A stretch of DNA of 61,366 bases, from assembly GCA_031403955.1 (NCBI GenBank), contig JANNGR010000450.1:1-61366 (forward strand), written 5' to 3'. This document shows positions 25,066 to 33,048 of the stretch, in pieces. Source of the stretch: CAISIP01 sp031403955. GTDB lineage: Bacteria; Pseudomonadota; Gammaproteobacteria; Burkholderiales; Burkholderiaceae_C. The first letter of the stretch is position 1. Each line of letters opens with the position of its first letter. A program made the position numbers and the translations under genes. The notes beneath the pieces were generated by a model. It had not been told where the DNA came from and made no database searches. It saw only the letters and a list, made by a program, of their open reading frames with translations.

Positions 25066-26526
25066 ATGTTGCAGCGTCGCAAACGCCATGCCTTGTGGTT
25101 CGCCGCTTGGCTAATGGTCTCGCTGGCCGGCGGTTTGTTGCTGGCCCAGTACGGGTTGAGCCAATTGCGCGAATCATTCGACACCGATGCCCGCAATGCG
25201 CACCGTTTGTTGAGCCAAAAGGCGCTGCAGCACGATGCCGTATTGTCCACACTGACACTGTTGCGTGCCGACAGCGAGCAGGCGCGCCTGGAACAGCGAT
25301 TGCCATCCGTTTACCCGCAGATCCTGTCGCTGCAAAGCCGCGCCGCGGATGCCGCCTGGCCACACCCCCAGTTGGTGGCAGCGGAAGCCGAGTCGCGCCG
25401 GCTGCGCCGCGCTGTTCTGACCGACGTGAACTTCAGTAAAGGCCGCTACCAGATCGTCAGGGGCGCAGATCCGGCCAGTTACGCAGTCCAGGTGGACGTC
25501 CGCGGCATGGTGCCATGGAACGAATGGCCCATGTCGGCGTCGGCCAGCCCGATACGCGTGACGCTCGACCACGGGGGCCAGAGCTTTGTGCTCCAGCCAG
25601 GCGCGCTGCATGCTCAAGCGCCCGGCGGCTGGCGCTTTTCTTTTCAGGGGCCACTAGCCGCCGACAGCCAGCCCTTCGTCATGGTGGCTGAGCGACGCGT
25701 GGGATGGGGCGAACTCCCATGGAGTCTGGTGCTAAGCTGGTCGTTGCTGGTGGCGGTGTTGCTGCTGGCGACGCGCGCGTTGTTGCGCCAGCGCACCGAC
25801 CGCCGCCGCGCCCAAGCGCTGTTGCGACTGGGACGGGTGGCGCGGCTCAATACGCTGGAGGAACTGGCCGCCGGCATGGCGCATGAGCTGAACCAGCCAC
25901 TAGGCGCCTTGCTGTCCGATACGCAGGCCGCGCAGCGCGTGTTGAACGAAGACCCGCCCGACTTGCCGAGCGCGCAAATTGCACTGAAACAGGCGATGGC
26001 CCAGGCCCAGCGTGCCTGTGACGTGGTCAGTCGCTTGCAACATGCGGTCGAGCAACCGGACATGGGGGCACAGGTTCAGGACATTGACTTACGCGAAGTG
26101 GCGGCCAATGCGTTACATCTGCTCGAACCCGAACTGCGCCGGCGCGCCATCGAACCAAGGTTCGAAGTCTCCGGACCGGTGATTCGGGTTCGGGCCGAGC
26201 CGGTGGCGCTGGAGCAGATAATTCACAACTTGCTGATGAACGCGTTACAGGCGCTGGATCTCGTTCCGCCGGGCGAACGCTCGCTGGTCGTAGCCCTCAG
26301 TGCCACTGGCGAGTTCGGTCAGCTCAGCCTGCGCGATACCGGCCCGGGTATGCCGCCGGAAGTCCTACCGCGTGTATTTGAGCCATTTTTCACCACCCGC
26401 GCCGCAAGCCTGGGCCTGGGCCTGGGCCTGAGCCAGTCACTGGCGCAAGGCATGGGAGGCACACTGACGGCGTTCAATCGTTCGCCACGGGGTGCCGAAT
26501 TCCGTCTGAGCCTGCCGCTTGCGTAG
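25066..26526 (+). CDS. Orphan membrane sensor histidine kinase
   Basis: A 486-residue kinase with an N-terminal membrane helix (about residues 10-30), a periplasmic sensor region of about 185 residues without a recognised domain, and a second helix (about 224-244). The HisKA H-box is AHELNQPLGALLSD. The HATPase domain has N-box NLLMNALQAL, G1 DTGPGMPPE and G2 GLGLGLS. No response regulator gene is adjacent, so the partner is encoded elsewhere. It diverges from the CDF transporter gene with a 68-base gap. ATG 25066 is chosen because it starts the membrane helix. Confidence 0.88.
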   Translation: MLQRRKRHALWFAAWLMVSLAGGLLLAQYGLSQLRESFDTDARNAHRLLSQKALQHDAVLSTLTLLRADSEQARLEQRLPSVYPQILSLQSRAADAAWPHPQLVAAEAESRRLRRAVLTDVNFSKGRYQIVRGADPASYAVQVDVRGMVPWNEWPMSASASPIRVTLDHGGQSFVLQPGALHAQAPGGWRFSFQGPLAADSQPFVMVAERRVGWGELPWSLVLSWSLLVAVLLLATRALLRQRTDRRRAQALLRLGRVARLNTLEELAAGMAHELNQPLGALLSDTQAAQRVLNEDPPDLPSAQIALKQAMAQAQRACDVVSRLQHAVEQPDMGAQVQDIDLREVAANALHLLEPELRRRAIEPRFEVSGPVIRVRAEPVALEQIIHNLLMNALQALDLVPPGERSLVVALSATGEFGQLSLRDTGPGMPPEVLPRVFEPFFTTRAASLGLGLGLSQSLAQGMGGTLTAFNRSPRGAEFRLSLPLA

Positions 26527-26584
26527 CCCGATGAAGTGCCCTATCGTCGCCAACACAACTTGAACACCGAAGCGCTGAATTGAC

Positions 26585-27292
26585 ATGCATACCAGCAAAC
26601 TTTTAAGGACTGCGACGCTGGCTTTTGGTGCCGCCGTCTGCCTTTGCGCCATCGCCCAGGTTGGCCCGGCGCCGGCTGAGGCAGCAAGGTATGGCGGCCT
26701 GCACGCGGCCGCGCACAAGGGAGACCTGGCATCCATAGAACGGCTGGCAACCGCCGCGGCGAATCGGCCGGCCGACATCAACCCGCGCGATGGGCATGGA
26801 CGAACGCCGATCCATGTCGCAACCTTCGCGCGCCAGCGCAACGCCATCCGGGCATTGGCCAAGGCCGGTGCCGATCTGGAACTGCTGGAGAACGATCGCT
26901 ACGACGCGGTCACGATTGCCGCGGTGGCGAACGACGAAGAAACACTGCGCGTGTTGCTGTCGCTGGGTGCCAGCGCCAGGCTGGTGACCAGCGTATACGA
27001 CGGGACAGCCTTGATTGCAGCCGCACACCTGGGTCACGACGGCGTCGTCAAACAACTGATCGCCGCCGGTGCGCCGCTGGACCATGTGAACAACCTGCAC
27101 TGGACGGCGGTGATTGAATCGATTGTGCTCGGCCAGGGCGGGCCACGCCACCAGGAGACGCTGCGCGCATTGTTAGCCGCCGGCGCAAACATTAACCTCA
27201 AAGACCGGCAGGGCAACACACCGATGCAATTGGCCAAGGCGCGTGGCTACCAGGAAATGGTCCGATTGCTGGAGAAAGCCGCTGCGAGGTAG
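26585..27292 (+). CDS. Exported ankyrin-repeat protein
   Basis: A 235-residue protein with a signal peptide (residues 1-24) followed by about six ankyrin repeats, recognisable from GLHAAAHKGDLASIERL, HGRTPIHVATFARQ, DAVTIAAVANDEETLRVLLSLGA, TALIAAAHLGHDGVVKQLIAAGA, RALLAAGANINLKD and NTPMQLAKARGYQEMVRLLE. It is probably a periplasmic protein-binding module with no enzymatic signature. It starts 59 bases after the histidine kinase and converges with tyrS. Confidence 0.85.
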   Translation: MHTSKLLRTATLAFGAAVCLCAIAQVGPAPAEAARYGGLHAAAHKGDLASIERLATAAANRPADINPRDGHGRTPIHVATFARQRNAIRALAKAGADLELLENDRYDAVTIAAVANDEETLRVLLSLGASARLVTSVYDGTALIAAAHLGHDGVVKQLIAAGAPLDHVNNLHWTAVIESIVLGQGGPRHQETLRALLAAGANINLKDRQGNTPMQLAKARGYQEMVRLLEKAAAR

Positions 27293-27333
27293 GTGGCATG
27301 CCGACACAGTCACGCCTTTGGGCCGGGCCTGTA

Positions 27334-28578
27334 TCAGGCCAGTGTCACGCGCATAAACTTGCGTTTGCCGACCTGCAACACGTAGGCTCCGGCGCCCAGT
27401 TTCAGGCCTTTGTCGCTCACTGGCGTCGAGTCGACGCGCACGCCGCCACCGTCGATCAGACGGTTGCCTTCTCCGCTGGAAGTGGTGAGCCCGGCCAGCT
27501 TTAGCAGCGCGGCAATACCGATTGGCATGCCGCCGTCGGCCAGTGGCAGGCGGAGCTCGGGTATGTCGTCGGGCACACCACCCTGCGCCCGATTGGTGAA
27601 ATCCCGTTCGGCTGCGTCGGCCGCTGCAAATGAATGAAACCGCGCCGTGATTTCCCTGGCCAACGCTACTTTGGCGTCTTTGGGGTTGCGTCCAGCAGCC
27701 ACTTGCAACCGAAGCGCCTCAATTTCAGCGTCGGACTTGAAACTCAACAAGTTGTACCAGCGCCACATCAACACGTCGGAGATGCTCAGCACCTTGGCAA
27801 ACATGGTGTTGGCGTCTTCCGATATACCAATGTAGTTATTCTTGCTCTTGGACATTTTCTCGACCCCGTCCAGTCCCTCGAGCAGGGGCATGGTCAGGAT
27901 GCACTGCGGCTCCTGACCGTATTCAGCCTGCAAGTGACGACCCACTAACAAATTGAATTTCTGATCCGTGCCCCCCAGTTCCAGGTCCGACCTGAGGGCC
28001 ACGCTGTCATACCCCTGCATCAGCGGATACAAGAACTCGTGCACGCTGATTGGTGTGCCCGCTTTGAAGCGCTCCTGAAAATCATTGCGCTCCATCATGC
28101 GCGCCACCGTGTATCTGGCGGCGAGTTCAATCATGCCGCGCGAGCCTAATGCATCGCCCCACTCACTGTTGTAACGAACCTCGGTTTTTGACCCGTCCAG
28201 AACCAAGGTTGCCTGCCGGTAGTAGGTCTGTGCGTTGGCGTCGATCTGCTCGCGCGACAGCGGCGGGCGAGTCGTGTTTCGCCCCGAGGGATCACCAATC
28301 AGCGTGGTGAAATCACCGATTAGGCAGACCACCGTGTGGCCCAAATCCTGCAATTCACGCAGCTTGTTGAGTACCACCCAGTGCCCGACGTGAATGTCCG
28401 GCGCGGTCGGATCCAGCCCCAGTTTGATGCGCAGCGGGTTTCCAGTGGCCATTGAGCGGGCCAGCTTCGCAACCCAATCTTCCTGAGGAATCAGCTCCTC
28501 GCAGCCTCGCATCGACACCGCAAGCGCGTGACGAACCGCGTCGGTCACCGGAAAAGCAGGGCTAATGGCTTGATTCAT
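27334..28578 (-). CDS. tyrS: Tyrosyl-tRNA synthetase
   Basis: A 414-residue class I aminoacyl-tRNA synthetase charging tRNA-Tyr. It has HVGH in place of HIGH, the KMSKS loop (KMSKSKNNYIGI) and a C-terminal S4-like RNA-binding domain (LIDGGGVRVDSTPVSDKG). The long TyrZ-like form with LGLDPTAPDIHVGH is typical of proteobacteria. It diverges from the M23 peptidase gene with a 107-base gap. Confidence 0.97.
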   Translation of the reverse strand: MNQAISPAFPVTDAVRHALAVSMRGCEELIPQEDWVAKLARSMATGNPLRIKLGLDPTAPDIHVGHWVVLNKLRELQDLGHTVVCLIGDFTTLIGDPSGRNTTRPPLSREQIDANAQTYYRQATLVLDGSKTEVRYNSEWGDALGSRGMIELAARYTVARMMERNDFQERFKAGTPISVHEFLYPLMQGYDSVALRSDLELGGTDQKFNLLVGRHLQAEYGQEPQCILTMPLLEGLDGVEKMSKSKNNYIGISEDANTMFAKVLSISDVLMWRWYNLLSFKSDAEIEALRLQVAAGRNPKDAKVALAREITARFHSFAAADAAERDFTNRAQGGVPDDIPELRLPLADGGMPIGIAALLKLAGLTTSSGEGNRLIDGGGVRVDSTPVSDKGLKLGAGAYVLQVGKRKFMRVTLA

Positions 28579-28685
28579 AAGGGTTTATACAGATGCGACG
28601 GCTTGGGGTGCGGATATACTCTGACCTCGCCTAGGGCGTCGATTCTATGTCGCGCTGTTAGCTACAGCATCGAAAAGCGGCAGCA

Positions 28686-30092
28686 TTGCCGATAACAACC
28701 AACGTTGGGACATCCGATTTGATTCACGGTCTGATTGCCGTTGCGGGAAGGTTTTGTACCTTGACCCGAGCCGCTATTGCGCGCCACCCCCGCCGCGTTA
28801 CCTCCACAATCGCCGCCCTGCTGATGGGTGCTGGTGGGTTCGCGATCGCATCGCTGGCCCCGGACGCCTCAGATCTGCAGGTGCTGGAAGTACTGGAGCC
28901 AGTGCAGCCGCTGGACTTGCAAGTACAGACTGATATGTTGGAAAGGCGTGCCTTTCGCCTCTATCGCTCAGACGTCACGCGCACCAGCGACAGCGCCGAC
29001 ACATTGCTCAAACGCCTGGGTGTGGATGATCCTGGTGCCGCCGCCTTTTTGCGTTCTGACCCGGTTGCGCGCCAGACTCTGTTCGGCCGCGCTGGCCGCT
29101 ATGTGAGTGCCGAAACGTCCGGCGGCAGTTCGCTGCTCAGGCTCAATGCACGCTGGACACAGGACGACAGCGGCAACTTTAAGCGCCTGGTGGTGGAAAA
29201 GACGGTCACGGGATTCACATCTGCGATTGAAACTGCCCCATTGACAGCCTCCAGCAGGCTGGCCAGCGGCACCATCCAGTCCTCTTTGTTCGCCGCAACC
29301 GACGATGCGCGCATACCGGACCCGGTCGCGGTGCAAGTGGCAGAGATATTCTCTGGCGATATAGATTTTCACCGTGCCTTGCGCAAAGGCGACCGCTTCT
29401 CCGTCGTTTATGAAACACTCGAAGGCGACGGTGAGCCGCTGCGTAGTGGTCGCGTTCTGAGTGCCGAATTCGCCAATGGTGGCAAAACGTACCAGGCGAT
29501 GTGGTTTCAGGAGGCGCCCGCCACACAACAATCGGCCTCATCGCGCAACAAGGGTGGCTATTACACGCTTGACGGGCAGAGTCTGCGACGCGGCTTTCTG
29601 GCTTCCCCGATGGAGTTTTCACGCGTCTCAAGCGGATTCAAGATGCGCATTCACCCGATTTTGCAAACCTGGCGCGCCCACTTGGGTGTGGACTACGCGG
29701 CGCCGACCGGTACTGCGGTGCGTACTGTGAGTGACGGCATGGTCGAATTTGCCGGAATACAAAATGGATTTGGCAACGTTGTTTTTGTCAGCCACGGCAA
29801 TAACAAAACCACGGTTTATGCTCACCTGAGCCGGATTGATGTCAAGCGCGGGCAAAGCATCAGCCAAAGTCAGGTTATAGGTGCGGTGGGCTCCACTGGC
29901 TGGGTCACTGGCCCGCACCTGCATTTTGAATTCCGGGTCAACGGCATTCATCAGGACCCGTTGACCGTCGCACAGCAAGGCAACTCGGTTCCGGTATCGT
30001 CCGCCGCCAAACCGGTATTTGACCGCTCCGCTACATCGGCCAGGCTACTACTCTCCGCAGCCGCATCGATCCGGCAGATCAGCACCCAATAA
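28686..30092 (+). CDS. M23 family peptidoglycan DD-metallopeptidase
   Basis: A roughly 468-residue membrane-anchored or exported protein. An N-terminal helix (about residues 40-57) is followed by a coiled/OapA-like region, and the M23/LytM peptidase is at the C-terminus: HPILQTWRAHLGVDYAAPTG (H-x3-D zinc motif), HLSRI and the final HLHFEFRVNG. It would cleave peptidoglycan cross-bridges or activate other hydrolases. TTG at 28686 has a weak ribosome-binding site; TTG 28719 (after GGGA) is an equal candidate. A TATACT sequence at 28615-28620 may be its -10 box. In related Burkholderiales anmK often follows, but here only 129 bases separate it from erpA. Confidence 0.9.
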   Translation: MPITTNVGTSDLIHGLIAVAGRFCTLTRAAIARHPRRVTSTIAALLMGAGGFAIASLAPDASDLQVLEVLEPVQPLDLQVQTDMLERRAFRLYRSDVTRTSDSADTLLKRLGVDDPGAAAFLRSDPVARQTLFGRAGRYVSAETSGGSSLLRLNARWTQDDSGNFKRLVVEKTVTGFTSAIETAPLTASSRLASGTIQSSLFAATDDARIPDPVAVQVAEIFSGDIDFHRALRKGDRFSVVYETLEGDGEPLRSGRVLSAEFANGGKTYQAMWFQEAPATQQSASSRNKGGYYTLDGQSLRRGFLASPMEFSRVSSGFKMRIHPILQTWRAHLGVDYAAPTGTAVRTVSDGMVEFAGIQNGFGNVVFVSHGNNKTTVYAHLSRIDVKRGQSISQSQVIGAVGSTGWVTGPHLHFEFRVNGIHQDPLTVAQQGNSVPVSSAAKPVFDRSATSARLLLSAAASIRQISTQ

Positions 30093-30169
30093 GCGGCGTT
30101 TGATCGGTGTGGGGGTGGCGCATTACATGGCGATCTGATGCGCCAAGTTTTGTAGCCTGAAAAGCGATA

Positions 30170-30188
30170 CGGGCGCCAAAGGCGCCCG
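30170..30188 (-). terminator. Probable intrinsic terminator of erpA
   Basis: The sequence CGGGCGCC, AAA, GGCGCCCG forms a perfect 8-bp G+C stem with a 3-base loop. On the minus strand it is followed by TATCGCTTTT, a U-rich tract. It lies 34 bases downstream of the erpA stop and between converging genes, so it may also slow transcription from the M23 side. Confidence 0.6.
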
Positions 30189-30221
30189 CATTCCGTAGCA
30201 ATCTAGGTCCGGCTTGTCCGG

Positions 30222-30587
30222 TCAGGTCGAAAAACTCGACCCACAGCCACAAGTGGTAGTGGCATTCGGGTTTTTGATCACAAATTGGGCACCCTGCAAG
30301 TCCTCCTTGTAGTCAATTTCCGCGCCCACCAAATACTGGTAACTCATCGCGTCGATCAAAAGAGACACCCCGTTCTTGGTCATGGTGGTGTCGTCTTCGT
30401 TTGTGATTTCGTCAAACGTGAACCCGTACTGAAAGCCGGAACAACCGCCGCCCTGAACAAACACGCGCAACTTCAGGTCGGGATTGCCTTCTTCGGCAAT
30501 CAGGTCTGCCACCTTGGCGGCCGCGCTGTCGGTGAACAGGATCGGGGCGGGCATCTCGGTTTGAATTGATTCAGCAACGGCGCTCAT
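30222..30587 (-). CDS. erpA: Iron-sulfur cluster insertion protein ErpA
   Basis: A 121-residue A-type carrier that delivers Fe-S clusters to apoproteins such as those of isoprenoid synthesis. The three conserved cysteines are in GGCSGFQYGF and CGCGSSF. A CGGAG ribosome-binding site precedes the ATG by 8 bases. It is followed by a strong stem-loop terminator. The upstream 350-base region separates it from rpsI on the same strand. Confidence 0.95.
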   Translation of the reverse strand: MSAVAESIQTEMPAPILFTDSAAAKVADLIAEEGNPDLKLRVFVQGGGCSGFQYGFTFDEITNEDDTTMTKNGVSLLIDAMSYQYLVGAEIDYKEDLQGAQFVIKNPNATTTCGCGSSFST

Positions 30588-30937
30588 GGATTACTCCGGT
30601 AAATTTAACTCTGGCAATAGTACAGCAATTTGCTCGGGAATTGGGTTACCGGTTATTTGCCGCCAGTTCCCGCATGGGTTTTGGCTCGCCTGCCGCAGCC
30701 GATAACCTGTGCCCGGAGAGACACCAGCGCGCTGGTGTTTGCTGGCGGCGGATGTTCCTGCTCCGTTTTCTCCGCTACGAACAGGGTCCAGGGGGTGTTG
30801 GCATCAGATTCGACCCGGTCACGCTCGTGTTTCACATTGTCCAATTAGGCGCGCCGATTGACGAGCCTTGATACACCAACGGAACGTGACTCAAAATGCA
30901 GAAACCGCCACAAGGACGGCTTCTGGTTCGGCATTGA
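30588..30937. other. 350-base gap between erpA and rpsI with no recognised gene
   Basis: Only a doubtful 63-codon minus-strand ORF (30653-30844) and a plus-strand ORF that runs into erpA are open here, and neither has recognisable domains or good initiation signals. The region holds the erpA leader (ribosome-binding site, AT-richer stretch near 30600-30645) and an 18-bp perfect palindrome at 30721-30738. No tRNA or RNA motif was recognised. Confidence 0.5.
30721..30738. repeat. Perfect 18-bp palindrome in the erpA-rpsI gap
   Basis: ACACCAGCGCGCTGGTGT reads the same on both strands (9-bp arms, no spacer). It has no T-tract on either side, so it is not an obvious terminator. A dimeric regulator site or a cruciform is possible. 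Confidence 0.35.
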
Positions 30938-31330
30938 CTAGCGTTTCGAAAACTGCTTACGTCGGCGCGCAGAGTGCAAGCCAACTTTTTTGCGCTCGAC
31001 CTCGCGCGCGTCGCGGGTCACAAATCCGGCCTTGGACAGATCGGGCTTGAGAGTCGCGTCGTAATCAATCAGCGCCCGGGTGATGCCGTGGCGCGTTGCG
31101 CCGGCCTGGCCGGACTCGCCGCCACCGGCCACATTGACCATGATGTCGAAAGTCGCGACATGATTGGTCAAGAACAGCGGTTGCTTGACGATCATGATCG
31201 AGGTTTCGCGGCCAAAGAACTCCTGAATGTCTTTGCCGTTCACAGTGATCTTGCCACTGCCTTTTTTCAAGAACACGCGCGCCACGCTGGATTTGCGACG
31301 CCCTGTGCCATTGTTCCATTCACCAATCAT
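30938..31330 (-). CDS. rpsI: 30S ribosomal protein uS9
   Basis: A 130-residue ribosomal protein of the small-subunit head that contacts the P-site tRNA through its basic C-terminal tail. Family sequence: YNNGTGRRKSSVARVF-type start (here EWNNGTGRRKSSVARVF), SGQAGATRHGITRAL and a terminal RRRKQFSKR. Its ATG overlaps the rplM stop by 4 bases, so the two ribosomal genes are coupled as usual. Confidence 0.98.
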   Translation of the reverse strand: MIGEWNNGTGRRKSSVARVFLKKGSGKITVNGKDIQEFFGRETSIMIVKQPLFLTNHVATFDIMVNVAGGGESGQAGATRHGITRALIDYDATLKPDLSKAGFVTRDAREVERKKVGLHSARRRKQFSKR

Positions 31331-31770
31331 CTCAAAGCTCCTTGAATTTCCAACACTTTGGGTTGCTGGGCCGTGTGCGGGTGTTCGGAACCACCGTACA
31401 CCTTGAGCTTCTTGATCATGGCGTAGCCGAGCGGTCCTTTGGGCAACATGCCCTTGACGGCTTTTTCCAGCGCGCGGCCTGGAAACTTGGCTTGCATGTC
31501 CTTGAAGTTTATTGCGGAAATGCCGCCGGGATATCCGGAATGGCTGTAGTAAATCTTGTCAAGTGCCTTGGCGCCGGTGACCCGTAGCCTGGCTGCATTG
31601 ATGATGACGATGAAGTCACCGGTGTCGACGTGAGGCGTGTAAATGGCCTTGTGTTTGCCGCGCAAACGGAGAGCAACTTCGCTGGCTACTCGTCCGAGGA
31701 CCTTGTCGGTCGCGTCAATCACAAACCACTCGTGCCGCACGTCAGCGGGTTTCGCGCTGAACGTGGTCAT
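31327..31770 (-). CDS. rplM: 50S ribosomal protein uL13
   Basis: A 147-residue early-assembly protein of the large subunit. Conserved segments are HEWFVIDATDKVLGRVAS, YTPHVDTGDFIVI, YYSHSGYPGG and AVKGMLPKGPLG. It is the first gene of the rplM-rpsI operon, with a TATAAT hexamer about 190 bases upstream. It has a few extra N-terminal residues compared with the shortest homologues. Confidence 0.98.
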   Translation of the reverse strand: MTTFSAKPADVRHEWFVIDATDKVLGRVASEVALRLRGKHKAIYTPHVDTGDFIVIINAARLRVTGAKALDKIYYSHSGYPGGISAINFKDMQAKFPGRALEKAVKGMLPKGPLGYAMIKKLKVYGGSEHPHTAQQPKVLEIQGALR

Positions 31771-31955
31771 GAGTTTTCTCTTTTCAAATGGTTTGTCGGG
31801 CTCCTGCGCGAAGCCACATGCGGCGCCTCTTTTCTACGGTCGGTTTTCCTCTGACGGGAATCTCTTAGGTAGCAAATCGCCGCCACGTCCGTGACGCATC
31901 ACAGCTGGTGCGGCGACTTCGCCGCGGAGGCACAAAAGCGCTGCGAAGCCGACGA

Positions 31956-31961
31956 TTATAC
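31956..31961 (-). promoter_or_regulatory. Candidate -10 box (TATAAT) upstream of rplM
   Basis: The minus strand reads TTTTGTATAATCG here, a perfect -10 hexamer about 190 bases upstream of the rplM ATG. No good -35 hexamer is visible at 16-18 bases. The long leader could hold ribosomal-protein autoregulation, but no named leader motif was recognised. Confidence 0.4.
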
Positions 31962-31994
31962 AAAATGCGCGAGTGACCGGGTTACCATGATGCG

Positions 31995-32933
31995 ATGTTC
32001 AGTTATCGCCACGCTTTTCATGCCGGCAACCATGCCGACGTACTCAAACACACGGTGCTGATCGCCATATTGCGCCATCTGATCCAGAAAGACACCGCGC
32101 TGGCGGTTTTCGATACCCACGCCGGGGCCGGTCTGTACCGCCTGGACGGGGACTATGCCCAAACCAGCGCGGAGGCGGCCGACGGCTTCCTGCGGCTCAC
32201 TCGGCATATTACCGAGCCGCCGGCGGCCACTAAGCCGGCCGCAAAAACAGCGAGCACCGCAGCAAACGCCCTGACGCCAGCGCTACAAGAATACGTCGAC
32301 ATGGTCGCCAGCTTCAACGCCAAGGGCAGTTTCAAGGTCTATCCAGGCTCACCCTTCATCATCCAGCGCCTGCTGCGCGGACGCGACAAACTCAAGCTTT
32401 TCGAGTTGCATCCCACCGACTCCAAGGCCCTGGCCGCCAACATCGCGCAGCTCGAGGTCGGACGCCAGGTGGCCGTGTTGCCCGAAGACGGCTTCGATGG
32501 CCTGAAGAAATTCCTGCCCCCGCCGCAGCGCCGGGCGCTGGTATTGAGCGACCCAAGCTTTGAAGTCAAGACCGATTACGCCCGGGTTGTGGCCACCATG
32601 ACCGACGCGCTGACGCGTTTTGCAACCGGCACTTACGCAGTGTGGTATCCAATCATTCCCCGAGCGCAGGCACATGATTTGCCGCGAAGACTCAAGACGC
32701 TAGCGACAAAAGCCGGCAAAACCTGGTTGCACGCGACCCTCACGGTCAAGTTCAGCAAAGTCCTAGTGGATGCCGCCGGCCAGGAACATCGGCCCGGACT
32801 GCCGGCCAGTGGCATGTTTGTGATCAATCCGCCGCATACGCTGAAGGCCGCGCTGCAGCCGGCATTGCCACAGATGGTGCAATTACTCGCACAGGATCGG
32901 CACGCGCAGTTTTCGCTCGATTCGGGCGGCTGA
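31995..32933 (+). CDS. rlmJ: 23S rRNA (adenine(2030)-N(6))-methyltransferase RlmJ
   Basis: A 312-residue SAM-dependent methyltransferase modifying A2030 of 23S rRNA. The N-terminus MFSYRHAFHAGNHADVLKH and FDTHAGAGLY are diagnostic. The catalytic motif is DPSFEVK, a variant of the usual DPPYE. An Ala/Pro/Lys-rich insertion (residues 74-95) lengthens it beyond the roughly 280-residue E. coli protein. It diverges from the rplM operon. Confidence 0.93.
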   Translation: MFSYRHAFHAGNHADVLKHTVLIAILRHLIQKDTALAVFDTHAGAGLYRLDGDYAQTSAEAADGFLRLTRHITEPPAATKPAAKTASTAANALTPALQEYVDMVASFNAKGSFKVYPGSPFIIQRLLRGRDKLKLFELHPTDSKALAANIAQLEVGRQVAVLPEDGFDGLKKFLPPPQRRALVLSDPSFEVKTDYARVVATMTDALTRFATGTYAVWYPIIPRAQAHDLPRRLKTLATKAGKTWLHATLTVKFSKVLVDAAGQEHRPGLPASGMFVINPPHTLKAALQPALPQMVQLLAQDRHAQFSLDSGG

Positions 32934-33048
32934 TGCCGGCGTGTTGCATGCCGATCCGCAGCCCTGTTTCATGGCCTGGGCGGCAACCAGAGCCGATGCG
33001 GTCTTAGGTGACAATTCAACACTACCAATTTTCAGGGCCATAAGCGAT

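Noticed and set aside
26405..26435. Tandem GGCCTG-type hexamers in the orphan kinase
   Set aside because: They encode the normal G2 box GLGLGLS of the ATPase domain, so they are not a phase-variation tract.
28584..28589. TATAAA just before the tyrS ATG, suggesting a leaderless message
   Set aside because: There is no matching -35 hexamer and a single hexamer that close to a start is easily chance.
30653..30844. 63-codon minus-strand ORF in the erpA-rpsI gap
   Set aside because: There is no ribosome-binding site, no domain, and it is interrupted in character by an 18-bp palindrome; too weak to call.
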